From: Megalobrama amblycephala
Taxonomy: Eukaryota; Chordata; Actinopteri; Cypriniformes; Xenocyprididae
DNA length: 64,000 nt
Direction of reading: 5' to 3'
NCBI RefSeq assembly: GCF_018812025.1
Contig: NC_063049.1
Span: 34,572,447 to 34,636,446, forward strand
Part shown: positions 51,698-62,283 of the stretch, piece after piece
How positions within the stretch are numbered: the stretch's first letter is position 1
How the letters are laid out: every line of letters begins with the position of its first letter
Notes under the pieces: model-generated
Told to the model about the DNA's origin: nothing
Databases searched by the model: none
Seen by the model: the letters and a program-made list of their open reading frames with translations, nothing else
Translations under genes and position numbers: made by a program

Positions 51698-52749
51698 TAG
51701 TCTTGGGTATCGAGTATCGAGTATCGATTGGAACCGGGACTAGCTTTGCGATTTTCCCGGAATCGTTCAAAAGTTTAAATTTCGATTCCTAGTTTCGATT
51801 CCCAGTCCGCCGACTGGAAGAAGAAACCACTTAACACCAACGAAGAAGCGTCCACCGAAAGTGTTGGCATAACCGAGCGAGTCGAACATGGATAGCGTGC
51901 GTCGGCGGTCCAAAGTGTGGCTTCAATTTTCTAAATAGAACGAAATCTCGGCAAAATGCAACATTTGCGGCAAGATTGTTTCGTGCATAGGAGGGTGCAC
52001 TTTTTTCGTATCCGATCTGAGCCACTTCCAAATGTGGTTTTAAATCCGATACATATCCGATCTCTGAACATGCGACCTACGTCTAAACACGCATATCCGA
52101 TTCCTATTGTAATTCCAAGCCATCAAACGGCGAGGGCGGCACGTTTGCTCACTAAACTATAGCTTCAATGTTGTATTATGAAGCAGACGTGCATGTGCAA
52201 ATAATTTTAATAGCACGGCCATTCAAAACCCGAGGATCTACTATGTGCATATCAGTGACGATCATTTTGGGGCAGGAAGTAGCCTAATGTAAACACAGAT
52301 ATCGATACCAGTCGCGTCTAAAGTGAGTGTAAACACACTGGCCAAAAAATCGGATATGGTCAAAAGATCGGATTTGTGCATTAAGACTTGCAGTGTAAAT
52401 GCAGCCTATACTCATGTGTAAATGTGTTTTCAATATATTCATAATTTATAATATTTATATTCAAGTTCATAGATTTGATATTTATATTGTAGTTGAAAAC
52501 AGCCCTGTGAGAAATTCATAGTAAAGTTCATAAAAAGTAAAAAGTTCATAGAATTAAAATTGATGGACAAGGTCAGACTATTTCCTTCAGAAAGACCGTT
52601 GGTTAGCTAGCTCATTTAAAAATATCCTAAACTTTTTTTGACCCTGCCTCTTAAAAGAATCGGAATCGAGAATCGTTAGGAACCGGAATCGAAACAAGGA
52701 ATCGAAATCGGAATCGGAATCATTCAAATTCAAACAATACCCAACCCTA
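51698..52749 (+). mobile_element. hAT element with 8-bp TSD and BED-finger remnant
   Basis: TTTAAGAA at 51690-51697 and 52750-52757 is an exact 8-bp duplication. The termini TAGTCTTGGGTAT and ATACCCAACCCTA are inverted. Inside, 51887-51990 encodes MDSVRRRSKVWLQFSK, a stop, then NEISAKCNICGKIVSC. This carries the W..F.....A.C..C signature of the BED zinc finger at the N-terminus of hAT transposases. The finger has an in-frame TAG and is followed by a second insertion rich in ATCCGATC (about 51990-52412), so the element is dead. Repeated 'gaatcggaatcg' type sequence lies near both ends. Confidence 0.85.
51990..52412. mobile_element. ATCCGATC-rich MITE nested in the hAT
   Basis: 'cgtatccgatctga', 'tccgatacatatccgatctc' and, inverted near the right, 'aaaagatcggatttgtgcat' with 'cttgcagtgtaaatgcagcc' mark a foldback-type element interrupting the BED-finger sequence. 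Exact ends are uncertain. It makes a third nesting level. Confidence 0.5.
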
Positions 52750-53601
52750 TTTAAGAAGGAGTGTTTTCAATAGCAATGTAGCTTTAAGAACGGCTTGTTC
52801 CAAAAGCAACTAAACCTTTAAGAACGAGCGTTTCCAATTGCTTTGAGAAAACCGATGTTTACTATGTGCTGCGCCACAGCAGAAAATCCGTTCGCACCAT
52901 GAATTGTTGTTTTCTGTCTCTACTGCAAGCTGCTTGAATCTGCGATGTATAGCGCTAAACAAAGGCGATCCGACCAGTGTGTATGTTGTACAGCGATCGA
53001 GCCGGTTGCCACGACAACAGATAAGTAACGCACATCGCCAAATACGATCGCAAAAGCTTTGCAAAAACAATTTACCGAGAAGGACTAGAAGCCTAAGCAA
53101 CACGGATAGCTTTAAAACAATGAGCATTAAAAGGAACTTAGCTTAGCTTCGTGGAACATTCGAAGTTGAGTGAAATAGCCGAAGTGGATGTTTGATCTTC
53201 TCTTGAAACGCTTCTTCATGTGGGGAGTGCAGATCCATCTGAACTGCGAGTCCATGTCTAATTGCAGCGATGCGAGAAGCAATGCTAACGTTAACTCAGT
53301 CATTTCCAATCAGTTGGCTTATGATCAATGCGGCGAATTCGCGTGTATGAGAGGTGAAATCCACGAATCCCTCTCACTAAATTCCCGATTGCACAATTCC
53401 TAGTGAGATGATGCTGTTTGCCTGTCGAAATCGCCATATAATTTGCTCCTGAGAATGCAATAGCTGCTGATAAACTGAGGAGCTTATATATAGATGCTGT
53501 GATAGGCATCGTATCCCTATAGGTAGACGCAAGTCACCTGGGAGTCAGCTGATGCAAGCTTGACTGACGTTACCTGCCAGAACTGACGCTAATGCTAGAT
53601 G

Positions 53602-53925
53602 TTAACAAATACAACTCTTCATTTTAAAAATGTATAAGTAGATGTTGAAATTAACATTAACAAAGATTAATAAATGCTGTAGAAGAACAGTTGATTATTA
53701 GTTAGTGTTAACTAATGTAGTTTACTAATGGAATAAACAGGAATATATTACATTTTAAAATATATTCAAACAGAAAACAGTTATTTTAAATTGTAATATT
53801 TCACAATATAACTGTTTTCTTTACTGTATTTTTGATCAAATAAATGCAGCCTTGGTGAGCAGAAGAGACTTCTTTCAAAAACATTAAATATTCCAAACTT
53901 TTGACAGGTAGTGTAGATTACAAAA
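53602..53925. repeat. Older dispersed repeats flanking the composite element
   Basis: 'gttaacaaatacaactcttc' to 'gttaactaatg' looks like the right half of a common cyprinid repeat whose left half ('gttagttcacagtacatta') ends at 50393. From 53755 a partial ACTACTGTTYAAAAG-family copy follows ('caaataaatgcagccttggt', 'aaacttttgacaggtagtgt'). Confidence 0.6.
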
Positions 53926-54208
53926 TACTTTCTTGTTATTTATATTACCTCATTCTAAATGCCCAGTAGATAATCATGAAGAAAAATGTTTAGAAAAAAT
54001 GTCAGCAAGAAATAGTTCCAAAGACAGCTCCAGTGGGGATGTTTGGTCACCCTAGCCTGTGTGTCCCAATTTGAGACTTCAAAAACCGGGTCCTCTTACT
54101 TGCTGAATAAAGGAATAAGAAATGCTTATTAGAAATGATGTCTCTTTTTCCTGTGTCAAGCATGTTATTATCTTGCACCTGGACTGGGCATTAATAGAGG
54201 TTAAAGAA

Positions 54209-54256
54209 TCTCTCTCTCACCCACACACACACACACACACACAAACACACACACTG
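54209..54256. repeat. (CA)n microsatellite
   Basis: About 40 bp of CA repeat with one interruption, preceded by a short (CT)n run. Confidence 0.95.
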
Positions 54257-55375
54257 GCTGCAGAAGGCAGGCGGTACACTCCCTCTGTGACCAATTTTCA
54301 AGCCAGTGTTTGGAAAGAACACAGCGCAAGCACAGGAAAAATAATAAACAGAGGCATGCTGCACAGACAAAGGGCTAATTAAAAGCTGAGCAGCACAACA
54401 TGGCTGACAAAAGAGAGGCCTGTTTAAGTAGTTTGTGTAAACATGCCACTAAAGACTACCGGCGCAATCACAGAAAGGAGGACGACGGGGTGTACCAAAC
54501 AATGACAGGTGGTGAGAAAGAGAGAGAGAAGAGCACAACAACAAAGAAATGAGGTGCAGTACTTAGAGAAAGAAAGATGCAAGAGAGAAATTAAGTGTAG
54601 AAACATAAGAACGAGTCTTACAGCATGCGTCTCTGAGTTAATGCAAGTTGTGCGGCATTAAATAGCCATGTTGTGGTGTTAATGAAATGAAATCAGTCAA
54701 AAGCAGGGTTGGTTATAGGGTGTTTTTTTTTTTTTTTAGTAAAGTAAAGTAATTTTATGCCTGGTATTTAAATTATACACTTATTTTTAGTTTTTACTTA
54801 TAAAAAAATCTACCTACACATAACCCAACCTAATATCCATTTTATAAAGAAATCAAGCAAAATGGAAAGCCATTAAAAAGTCATTATTATAATGAAAACA
54901 AATAATATATCACAAAAAAAAACTTTATTTGTTTTCATTATAATAATGAATTTTTAATAACATTATACATATAAGCAGGCAGAAATTATAAAATCAGACT
55001 GATTTACACCTTCATTTTCTTTAAACTGAATTATTTCATCAACTGCTAACTCATGTCCCTCAACTTTTTCAAAAATAAAAGCTGCTCTTTTCCATGCAAT
55101 AAAAATGCATTTTGAACCATGGCTTTCCATTTTACTTGGTTTCTTTATAAAATGGATATTCGGTTGGGTTATGTGTAGGTAGATTTTTTTTTATAAGTAA
55201 AAACTAAAAATAAGTGTATCATTTAAATACCAGGCATAAAATAATAAAAAAAAAAAAAAAAAAAATCATTGGCAACCTTTAACCAACCCTGCTTTTGACT
55301 GATTTCATTTCATTAACACCACAACATGACTATTTAATGCCGCACAACTTGCATTAACTCAGAGACGCTATAAGA

Positions 55376-55696
55376 TGCTGCGTTCACACCAGACGCGACT
55401 TGCGCGAATAAATCGCGCTATTCGCGCGTAGTTGGACGCTTGAACATTTTGAGTTTACTCGCTTCATTCACGCGTGACATTCGCTTCATTCACGCGTGAA
55501 AATCCCTTCACAACAGACGCGAATTCGCGTCATGAGAGGGGCTCTCCCGCTCCTTTATGTGTCCCAGACTCTCCCACTGCTTTCTGCACACTTCCTCTGA
55601 ATAAACACAACTTGTCAGTGGGGAAATAATTGTAAATTACAGCGAATAAGCTCAATTGGTAGTCTTTAGTTGGCTTGTAGTCTTAATATGTATATA

Positions 55697-55759
<63 letters not shown>

Positions 55760-56162
55760 CTCTAATTGAGTAAAGACCGTTTTTTACAACTTATCAGATT
55801 GTCCGACCTCCTCATTCACTTTCTTTCAAACACGATCCTTTTTATTTCTGTTTCTATAAATGTATGAAGATGTACAGCGACGATGATTTAGTCCTCCATT
55901 GTTGTTTCGAAATTCTGTCTCAGCTCGCTACGTCACGTCACTACTAGAGCAAGCTCCTGATTGGTTAACGTGGCGCGGAAATTCGCCAAAGTTCAGATTT
56001 TTCAACTTGCGCGATTCGCGCCGCGTCATTCGCGCCGCTTCATTCGCGCCGCTTCATTCGCGCGAATCGCGCCGCAGGATGTCAATTCGCGTCTTTGCAT
56101 TGACTTAACATGTAAATCACTCGCGCTTACCGCTTCATTCGCGTCCGGTGTGAACGCACCAT
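55376..56162. mobile_element. MITE with GTTCACACCGGACGCG termini
   Basis: The left 'gctgcgttcacaccagacgcg' (20 of 21 positions shown as 'ctgcgttcacaccagacgcg') and the inverted right end 'cgcgtccggtgtgaacgcac' bound a 787-bp insertion that interrupts the right arm of the inverted duplication. It contains a (TA)n tract (55691-55758) and tandem 'cattcgcgccgctt' units (about 56025-56085). ORFs inside reflect this repeat and are not genes. Confidence 0.78.
55691..55758. repeat. (TA)n microsatellite
   Basis: About 65 bp of TA repeat with one G interruption, inside the MITE. Confidence 0.95.
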
Positions 56163-56474
56163 AAGACTCGTTCTTATGTTTCTACACTTAATTTCTCTCT
56201 TGCTTCTTTATATTATTATTATAATATAATATTATTATATTATATATTATATGTGATTCCTTGCCCTCATGTGATAGTGGCTGCATCTGAAAACTTAAAA
56301 ATGCTGCCTTTGGAGGAGGCATTCCAAGGTAGGAAGGCATCCAGGCATGTCCGAATCCAATGTTAGCTTCACTCCCTGTCTCCCGAGATACCTTCATCTG
56401 ATCGATTTTTGAAGGAAGCATAGATTATCCCATAATCCTATGCATTCCATTTGGCGACAGTTGAGCTAGAAACT

Positions 56475-56776
56475 GGTTCATTGGTTCATTGATTGGTTCA
56501 TTGTGTTCATTGCTTTTAGATGTGTCTTGTTTAGTCATTAGTCTTGGTATATAAATAGCCCTCATGTTTCCGTTGTCTCTTGTCTAACTTTGTTTCTTGT
56601 TATGTTGAAACCTGCTGTCGGTGAGTCTTAGTCATGTTTAAGTTTAAGTTTCAACTCAGTGTATTGCCAAGTCAGGTCATTGTTTATTTTTGTAATTCAT
56701 TTTTGTTTCACTTTTACTCCAATAAACTGCACATGGATTCTCCTTCAACTTGCCGTCAGTGGATATTTGTTACAGA
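56475..56776 (+). mobile_element. Solo-LTR-like sequence
   Basis: Promoter and polyadenylation signals lie in LTR order: 'tatataaatag'-like TATA box at about 56548, AATAAA at 56721-56726, and the terminal 'gttaca' at 56769-56774. The first 110 bp recur inverted immediately downstream (56778-56880), so a second partial LTR lies head-to-head. No internal gag-pol sequence is present. Ty3/Gypsy-like origin is a guess from resemblance to fish LTRs. Confidence 0.55.
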
Positions 56777-58469
56777 AAGCTAGACAAGAGACAATGGGAA
56801 CATGAGGGCTATTTATATACCAAGAATAATGACTAAACAAGACACGCCTGAAAACAATGAACACAATGAACCAATCAGAACATGACACATGGGACAGGGA
56901 CAAAGACACTTGAAGGCAAGCCTGCAAGGTTAGCAAAAAAACAAACAAAAAAACACCTGCAAATGCTGGGGTGCGCAGGGGCTGACAGACCAGAGGCTGT
57001 TTATTTTTTAATGGAGGAGAGGCTTCACTACGCTGAATAAACTGCTTTTTTGGGAAAATGGCTCATCCTTGAATGAATCGACAGCCCATCGGCTAATCTT
57101 CAACATATCTGCTCTTAAACATTCATTTTGGATTGATTTTTTTAGAGTTTACACAGTAAGAATGCTGTTTTATAAGAGAAATCACGACAAATTGCGCGAT
57201 AGGTACAGTATGATTCAGTTTACAGCACTTCTCATTCATTTCTATGGTATCCCCAAACAGTAATTGACTGTTGCACAACTGAATGAAATTCAATGATGTC
57301 AAAGCTGTAATGTGATTGGTTATCAAGGCACACGTGATCCAAATTAGCAGCTACACTTTTTCCAATGGTAGAGCCACGGACCCTCGTATCTTCCAATAAT
57401 AAGATGTGGGCTGCGTTTAAGTCTAATTTTTGATGTCCTTCCCTCGCTAACTTCCCTATGTCTTGTTCAATCAGAGGTACGTCACTGCTTATGTTGCATG
57501 AGCGCCCACTACTGGCGGAACCCTTGAAATGTGTTTAAATGGAACGCCCGAAGCCCTTGATCACTTGGAATCTGCAATGGAGCCAATTTATTATTTACAG
57601 CTTTTTCCCCCCTTATGAATCTGTTTTATGAACCATTCTATCGAACTGTATGTATGTTTGGGCTGTTAAAAAATTAAATATAAACAAATATTAAATATGA
57701 ATATATTAATATATTTGTATTAAATATTAAAAAAATACACAAATGAAAATGATAGCAATATAATAAACTATAACTGTGTTAAAAAAACGCCAACAAGGAT
57801 TAAATGCAGATATATGTCAAAATAATGCAAATATTATACACGAGTTGCACCAATTAAAATTAATTTTGACCTATACAATGCATCATTGCTGAATAAAAGT
57901 ATTAAATAAATTAGACCCCAAACTTTTGAACGGTAGTATATGTAAATTTGAATGTTGCATTCAAAATCCACTTGGCATCACCCCTACATTGCCGCTCTTG
58001 TCAAGTCAATCAGTGTTTTCAGTCCACTGCACCAGTGAATAAATGATGCACATTCTAACAGGGGTAGTCTAATTCTAGAGCAAGTTAGCAATACTACTGA
58101 AATGTCTTACATCACCTTTAAGCCTTTACAATTCCGTGCCATTCTCTTTCAGAGTGAAGCTCATGGTGGGATTGTGGTTACTTTGGTAAAAATCAATGGT
58201 CTGTTTCCAGGTTTTGCATGCTGAAAGTGGGTGATTTTCCAAATACTAATTTTTTTATACACAACTACACACTTTGAATTGCCAATAGCAGTTCCAGCAT
58301 GTAGTACGCAGAGAAACAAGGCCATGCTAATTAATACTGACATGATTCTGACTTTCTGATGTAAGTTTACTACAAAAAGGGTTTTTTAGTGATGAGCATG
58401 ATGTATTATTTCCCTCTTTAGCATTCAAATTTATAAAAATGAGAGGGAACAAAAGACAAAAAAGAGGAA

Positions 58470-58550
58470 ATTGGATATGTGTGTGTATGTGTGTGTTTGT
58501 AGTGGTGTGAATGTATATGTGTGTGAAAGTGTGCCCTTGTGTGTGAGAGC
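58470..58550. repeat. GT-rich low-complexity tract
   Basis: Interrupted (GT)n with 'tatgtgtgtgtatgtgtgtg' and further TGTG runs; the antisense Thr/His-rich ORF across it is an artefact. Confidence 0.9.
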
Positions 58551-59684
58551 CTGACTTCTGTCCGTCACACTTCACTACCCATTCAGCAGCGCTCAGGGTG
58601 ACAGAATACCAATAGGGAACTTAGACAGGAGAAGGACAACCGGGCCACAGTGAAACCGAGCTGGACGCTGACAGAAAAAGAATCAGGCAGGAGAGGCAGG
58701 ACCCTGATCAAATCCTTCAATATATCACTGACACCTGCTTTGTAAATCATGGAATTAACATTAACCTGTCATTCCTATTTATAGTTAATCCATTACGGCC
58801 AAGACTCTGGAGTCACCATACAGTGCTAAGTTACACTATGCTTCTTTTCTGTTCTGATTGCTTTAACAAAAACTCACAAAAACAACTTTCAAAGTTCTGA
58901 ATCTCGCTAAAAGTTCAGCCTGTTTTAAAAGCATGAAAAAGAGCTGTACATTTGCAAATCCATTGTTTAAAGATTAGGCAGATGCCTTAGATGCCAATGA
59001 AAACAACATAATGAAGAAAATGATATTACAGTCTTCTCATCATAATATCTTTCTAATGTTATAAGTGGTGAGCTGTAAGCGTTCCCAGATTTTACTCGCC
59101 ATCTTGATGAATTGATTTTGGCCTGCATGCATTATACTGTATGTGGCGTTCCAACAGCTCTTAAAATCTGATTGGATAAGACGGCAAAACAGCTAATATA
59201 TAATATAGGATTACCTTCGTTTCTTGGCAAACATAGACAGTCTATAGTTAGGTCAACAAACTATATTACTTAAAGTTACTATATAACTCAGTATTTGCAG
59301 AGGTTCTCAATTTTTGGGGGTGTTGATGATCTTAGAAGTAATGAATAATAGGGAATTATAACCCCTAATTGCTGCTTATTGATAATAAGTAAGTTAGTTG
59401 TTGTAGTGGTTAAGTTTAGGTTTGGGATGTTAAGGGATGTAGAATATGGTCATGCAGAATAAGGCATTAATATTATGATATTTATATTTATATTTATAAT
59501 TACTAATAAACGGCCAACATGCTAGTAATATGCATGCTAATAAGTGACTAGTTAATAATAGTGAATAGTGCTCCCTAATCAAAAGTGTTATCAAACTTAC
59601 TGACCCCAAGCTTTTGAGTGTATTTCTATTAATATTAAATGAGTAAAGACAAAAAGCATCAGAAACATTGATTTAAGGTATAGA

Positions 59685-60399
59685 GGTGTTTCTCAATTCC
59701 AAGAACACAGAGAACAGACTTGCATTCTTGTGGAGTCCGATCTTGCCAGGCGACCTTGAAAGAACGAACACGGAAGGACGCGAGGACACAGAACGCGTAA
59801 TTTGAGAATTGAGATCTTGTTGCTCAACTGACCATCCCAGCATCTTATAAGTAGCTAATGTACAATAAATGCAACATAACATCACAAACAAATGTCATAA
59901 CCTATTAAAAGATTTCTTACATATTATTATAGACATTGTTTTCTTATAATTGTATATCTTATTTAACCACGTGTATTTATGAAAATGAGTAGCCTTTGTG
60001 TTACCATATGCTTTGTCAATGTTAAGATTCTTTTTTATATGCCAATAAAAATATTGCAGGCTTTCTTCAGGATATCACTTTATTAAAATTAAGCAAAAGA
60101 AACATTGTCACGTATTTGCAAGTTTGTAGCGGGAATCTCATAAGTGAGAACGAGAACTTTAAAGCTTGCAGGCTTCCGTACATTGACCACCCGCAGCGTC
60201 TTCTGGGATTTTTAACGGTTCGATTCTCTCAAGTCTGCAGTCGATGCATCCTCGATATCAAGAACACATCCGGGTACTTTCATGCATCCTCTGTTCTTGC
60301 GTTCTTGAGTATTGGAACTGAACTTCAACGGTTGATGATGACGTAGCGCGAGAACACAAGGACGCAAGATCGCTGAAGAATGCATAATGAGAAACAGCC
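59685..60399. mobile_element. MITE with GGTGTTTCTCAATTCC ends
   Basis: 'ggtgtttctcaattcc' at the left and 'ataatgagaaacagcc' at the right are inverted. Inside, 'cacggaaggacgcgaggaca' and 'agaacacaaggacgcaagat' repeat. It is 715 bp with no transposase. Confidence 0.6.
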
Positions 60400-60779
60400 A
60401 TGTTTTTTTTTTGAGAAAATATAGGTAGAAGTCAAATTTGACATCTACTGAAGACATTTTCTTGTCCATAATTATAGTATACTAGTATTACATCGTGTCT
60501 ACACCGGACGTGAGTGGCGTGACGCGTCAAAAGACAATAGATCCCATTATAATTAAGGGTATATTGTTTACACCGGATGCAGCATGATACGACACAACAA
60601 ATTCCCGACAGTAAACGGATTCCCCATTCTATTTCTGATGTAGTCCAAGAGCTTTGCAACAGTCTGTCACTGTCAGTGTAGATAGCTTTCAGCTGTTGCG
60701 ATGCACGGTGTTACGCTACAAATACTTCTCTAGTAATTACTAGTCCTTGATCACTGTTACCAGAGATCTTTTTCTTTCT

Positions 60780-61150
60780 CTGGCAAGATTACCTCTAGTT
60801 ACGCCTCTAGTTGGCTTCACAGCACACGGTTCTGATCTCAGGTGTTGGGCCTTTGGGGAGGGAAATGGTGTGCCAGAACATATGCCAACACATGACCTTG
60901 TCCTGACGGACTGGGCTGTACTTGGCATGGGGCGCAGGGCACCAGATGGGCTTGGTAATATGCTCGGCGTGAGGGAGGAGCGAGACCTACGTGCTCCTCT
61001 CAATCAGGTGAGACCTGAAGACCTGGAGACCTGTGGAGGCCTTAGGGGTGGGGGTCCAAATTCATTAACGACACAGTGTGGGGGGCACAACAGGGGAGAG
61101 GGGGCATCACCCCCACCCAAAACACACGCTCTTATTTGTCCTCTGCTGTG
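60780..61150 (+). other. GC-rich block with 134-codon ORF, unidentified
   Basis: A plus-strand ORF runs 60747-61151, rich in Gly, Arg, Leu and Pro with no domain I know; an 87-codon ORF overlaps it on the minus strand. The block is much more GC-rich than its surroundings and ends with G- and C-runs ('gtgtggggggcaca', 'catcacccccaccc'). It could be a degenerate retrotransposon piece, a regulatory island or a chance ORF favoured by GC content. Confidence 0.3.
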
Positions 61151-61226
61151 ACCTACAATCGTTAAATGACACAATGGAGTCATAAAACGGAATTATGTTG
61201 TTTTCCTTCTCACCATATTTTACCAC

Positions 61227-61461
61227 AAGGGATAGTTCACTCAAAAATGAAAATTCTGTCATCATTTACTCACCCATGTCATTCTAAATCTGTATGGATA
61301 TTTTGAAGAATGTTGAAGCCCAAACTACTTTGGACAAAATACCTAAGACGTTATTCCAAACATCGTCTTTTATGTTCTACAGAAAAAAAGAAGTCATACA
61401 GGTTTAGAACAACATGAGTATAAATGATGATTTTCATTTTTAGCTGAACTATCTCTTTAAA
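61227..61461. mobile_element. Short complete AAAGGGATAGTTCAC MITE
   Basis: The left 'aagggatagttcactcaaaa' and right 'ttttagctgaactatctctt' are inverted ends of a 235-bp element with inner pairing ('atgaaaattctgtcatcatt' against 'aaatgatgattttcat'). It belongs to the family found at 1010, 22849 and 49777. Confidence 0.8.
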
Positions 61462-62149
61462 AGCTTCCCAAGGCCTACTAAAACAGTTGCTATGAACAAC
61501 AGTAAGCTATATAACTGTATATTACAGAAGAATATTTAGAAAAAAAAAAAAAATTAAATACAATAAAAATGCCATCCAAGATGGAGCTGAATGTATTGAG
61601 GTTAAGACTGACTTCCACTCTTCAGACTTTAAACTTTAAGGAAAAATGAGTGATGGTGACAAATGCACTCACACACTCTCTCTAGGATGCTGTCACTCTC
61701 TTCACATGACTTGTTGCTGTTAATTGAACCTCATATCCACCAATTTACTGCTCAATTTGTTGGCCTGGATGCGTCTCTTTAAGCTGTAATGGATGCCTGG
61801 CAACACATTAACTATTCAGTGGAATGCAGACATGTTCCCAGGGAATCACACTGGGAGTGAGAAAAAAGACTGATGACTGAATAGGCTTCAAATGACATCT
61901 ATAATTCAATATTAAATCTTTAGTAACCATCATCATAAAGAGCTCTTGACTGCTTATGCTTTACATAATGGAAAGGTTTTTAATTACGTAGAGATGAACC
62001 ATGTGAGTGATATGAGGTCTTAGATGAAACGCAGTTGGTGCAAAGATCTCAAAAGATAGAAAGAATAACCTGCAGACAGGCCTCACACCTCATGTGTGCA
62101 ATTCATATAGACTACTTTAATGTCCTTTTTGAAGCTTTTCTATAATATT

Positions 62150-62283
62150 TGTATGGAAACGCGCACCCTACACAGTCAGCAAAACCTCCTTTTGTATTCC
62201 ACAGAAGAAAGAATCTTCTTTGAAATGACATGTTGGTGAGCAAATGACTCCATAATTTTCCTTTCTGGTGAACTATTCCTTTA
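62150..62283. repeat. Partial MITE end (…GGTGAACTATTCCTTTAA)
   Basis: 'ttggtgagcaaatgactcca' and 'tctggtgaactattccttta' match the right end of the AAAGGGTTAGTTCACC family. The left part is missing. Confidence 0.65.

Larger units (their letters stand above)
51650..52850. repeat. About 32-bp tandem repeat (CTTTAAGAACnGnnnTTnCAA), split by a hAT
   Basis: Four diverged units read 'ccttaagaacagctgttct', 'ctttaagaa' (interrupted), 'ctttaagaacggcttgttcc' and 'ctttaagaacgagcgtttcc', each followed by a 'agcaactat'-like segment. The hAT at 51698-52749 sits within the second unit. Such short repeats are common in element regulatory regions. Confidence 0.65.
50394..53601 (-). mobile_element. Composite element with split direct repeats
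   Basis: Two repeats, A and B, occur in the order A (50395-50479), spacer, B (50679-50841), A' (50844-50926), about 2.5 kb, B' (53438-53601). A and A' match over more than 80 bp; B and B' over about 162 bp with only a few differences. On the minus strand this reads B'-interior-A'B-spacer-A, which is the A1-interior-B1A2-B2 layout of DIRS-order elements (Ngaro/PAT type). The interior has no recognisable reverse transcriptase or tyrosine recombinase, only short ORFs, internal repeats and a nested hAT. A tandem pair of deletion derivatives is the main alternative. Flanks 50369-50393 and 53602-53700 look like two halves of one older repeat, giving the insertion limits. Confidence 0.55.
54570..56213. 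repeat. Long inverted duplication, one arm split by a MITE
   Basis: The left arm 54570-54872 pairs with a right arm made of 55119-55375 plus 56163-56213. Matches include 'gtgtagaaacataagaacga' (outer), 'gttaatgcaagttgtgcggc', 'gcctggtatttaaat' and 'ctacctacacataacccaac' (inner). Arms of about 300 bp are more than 90% identical by eye. The loop (54873-55118) contains a second hairpin, 54876-54956, around 'aaacaaataa' and 'ttatttgttt'. No ORF is involved. Confidence 0.85.

Noticed and set aside
55899..56164. Arg/Ala-rich ORFs
   Set aside because: Produced by tandem 'cattcgcgccgctt' units inside a MITE.
58327..58575. Thr/His-rich minus-strand ORF resembling a low-complexity protein
   Set aside because: Antisense translation of a GT-rich tract.
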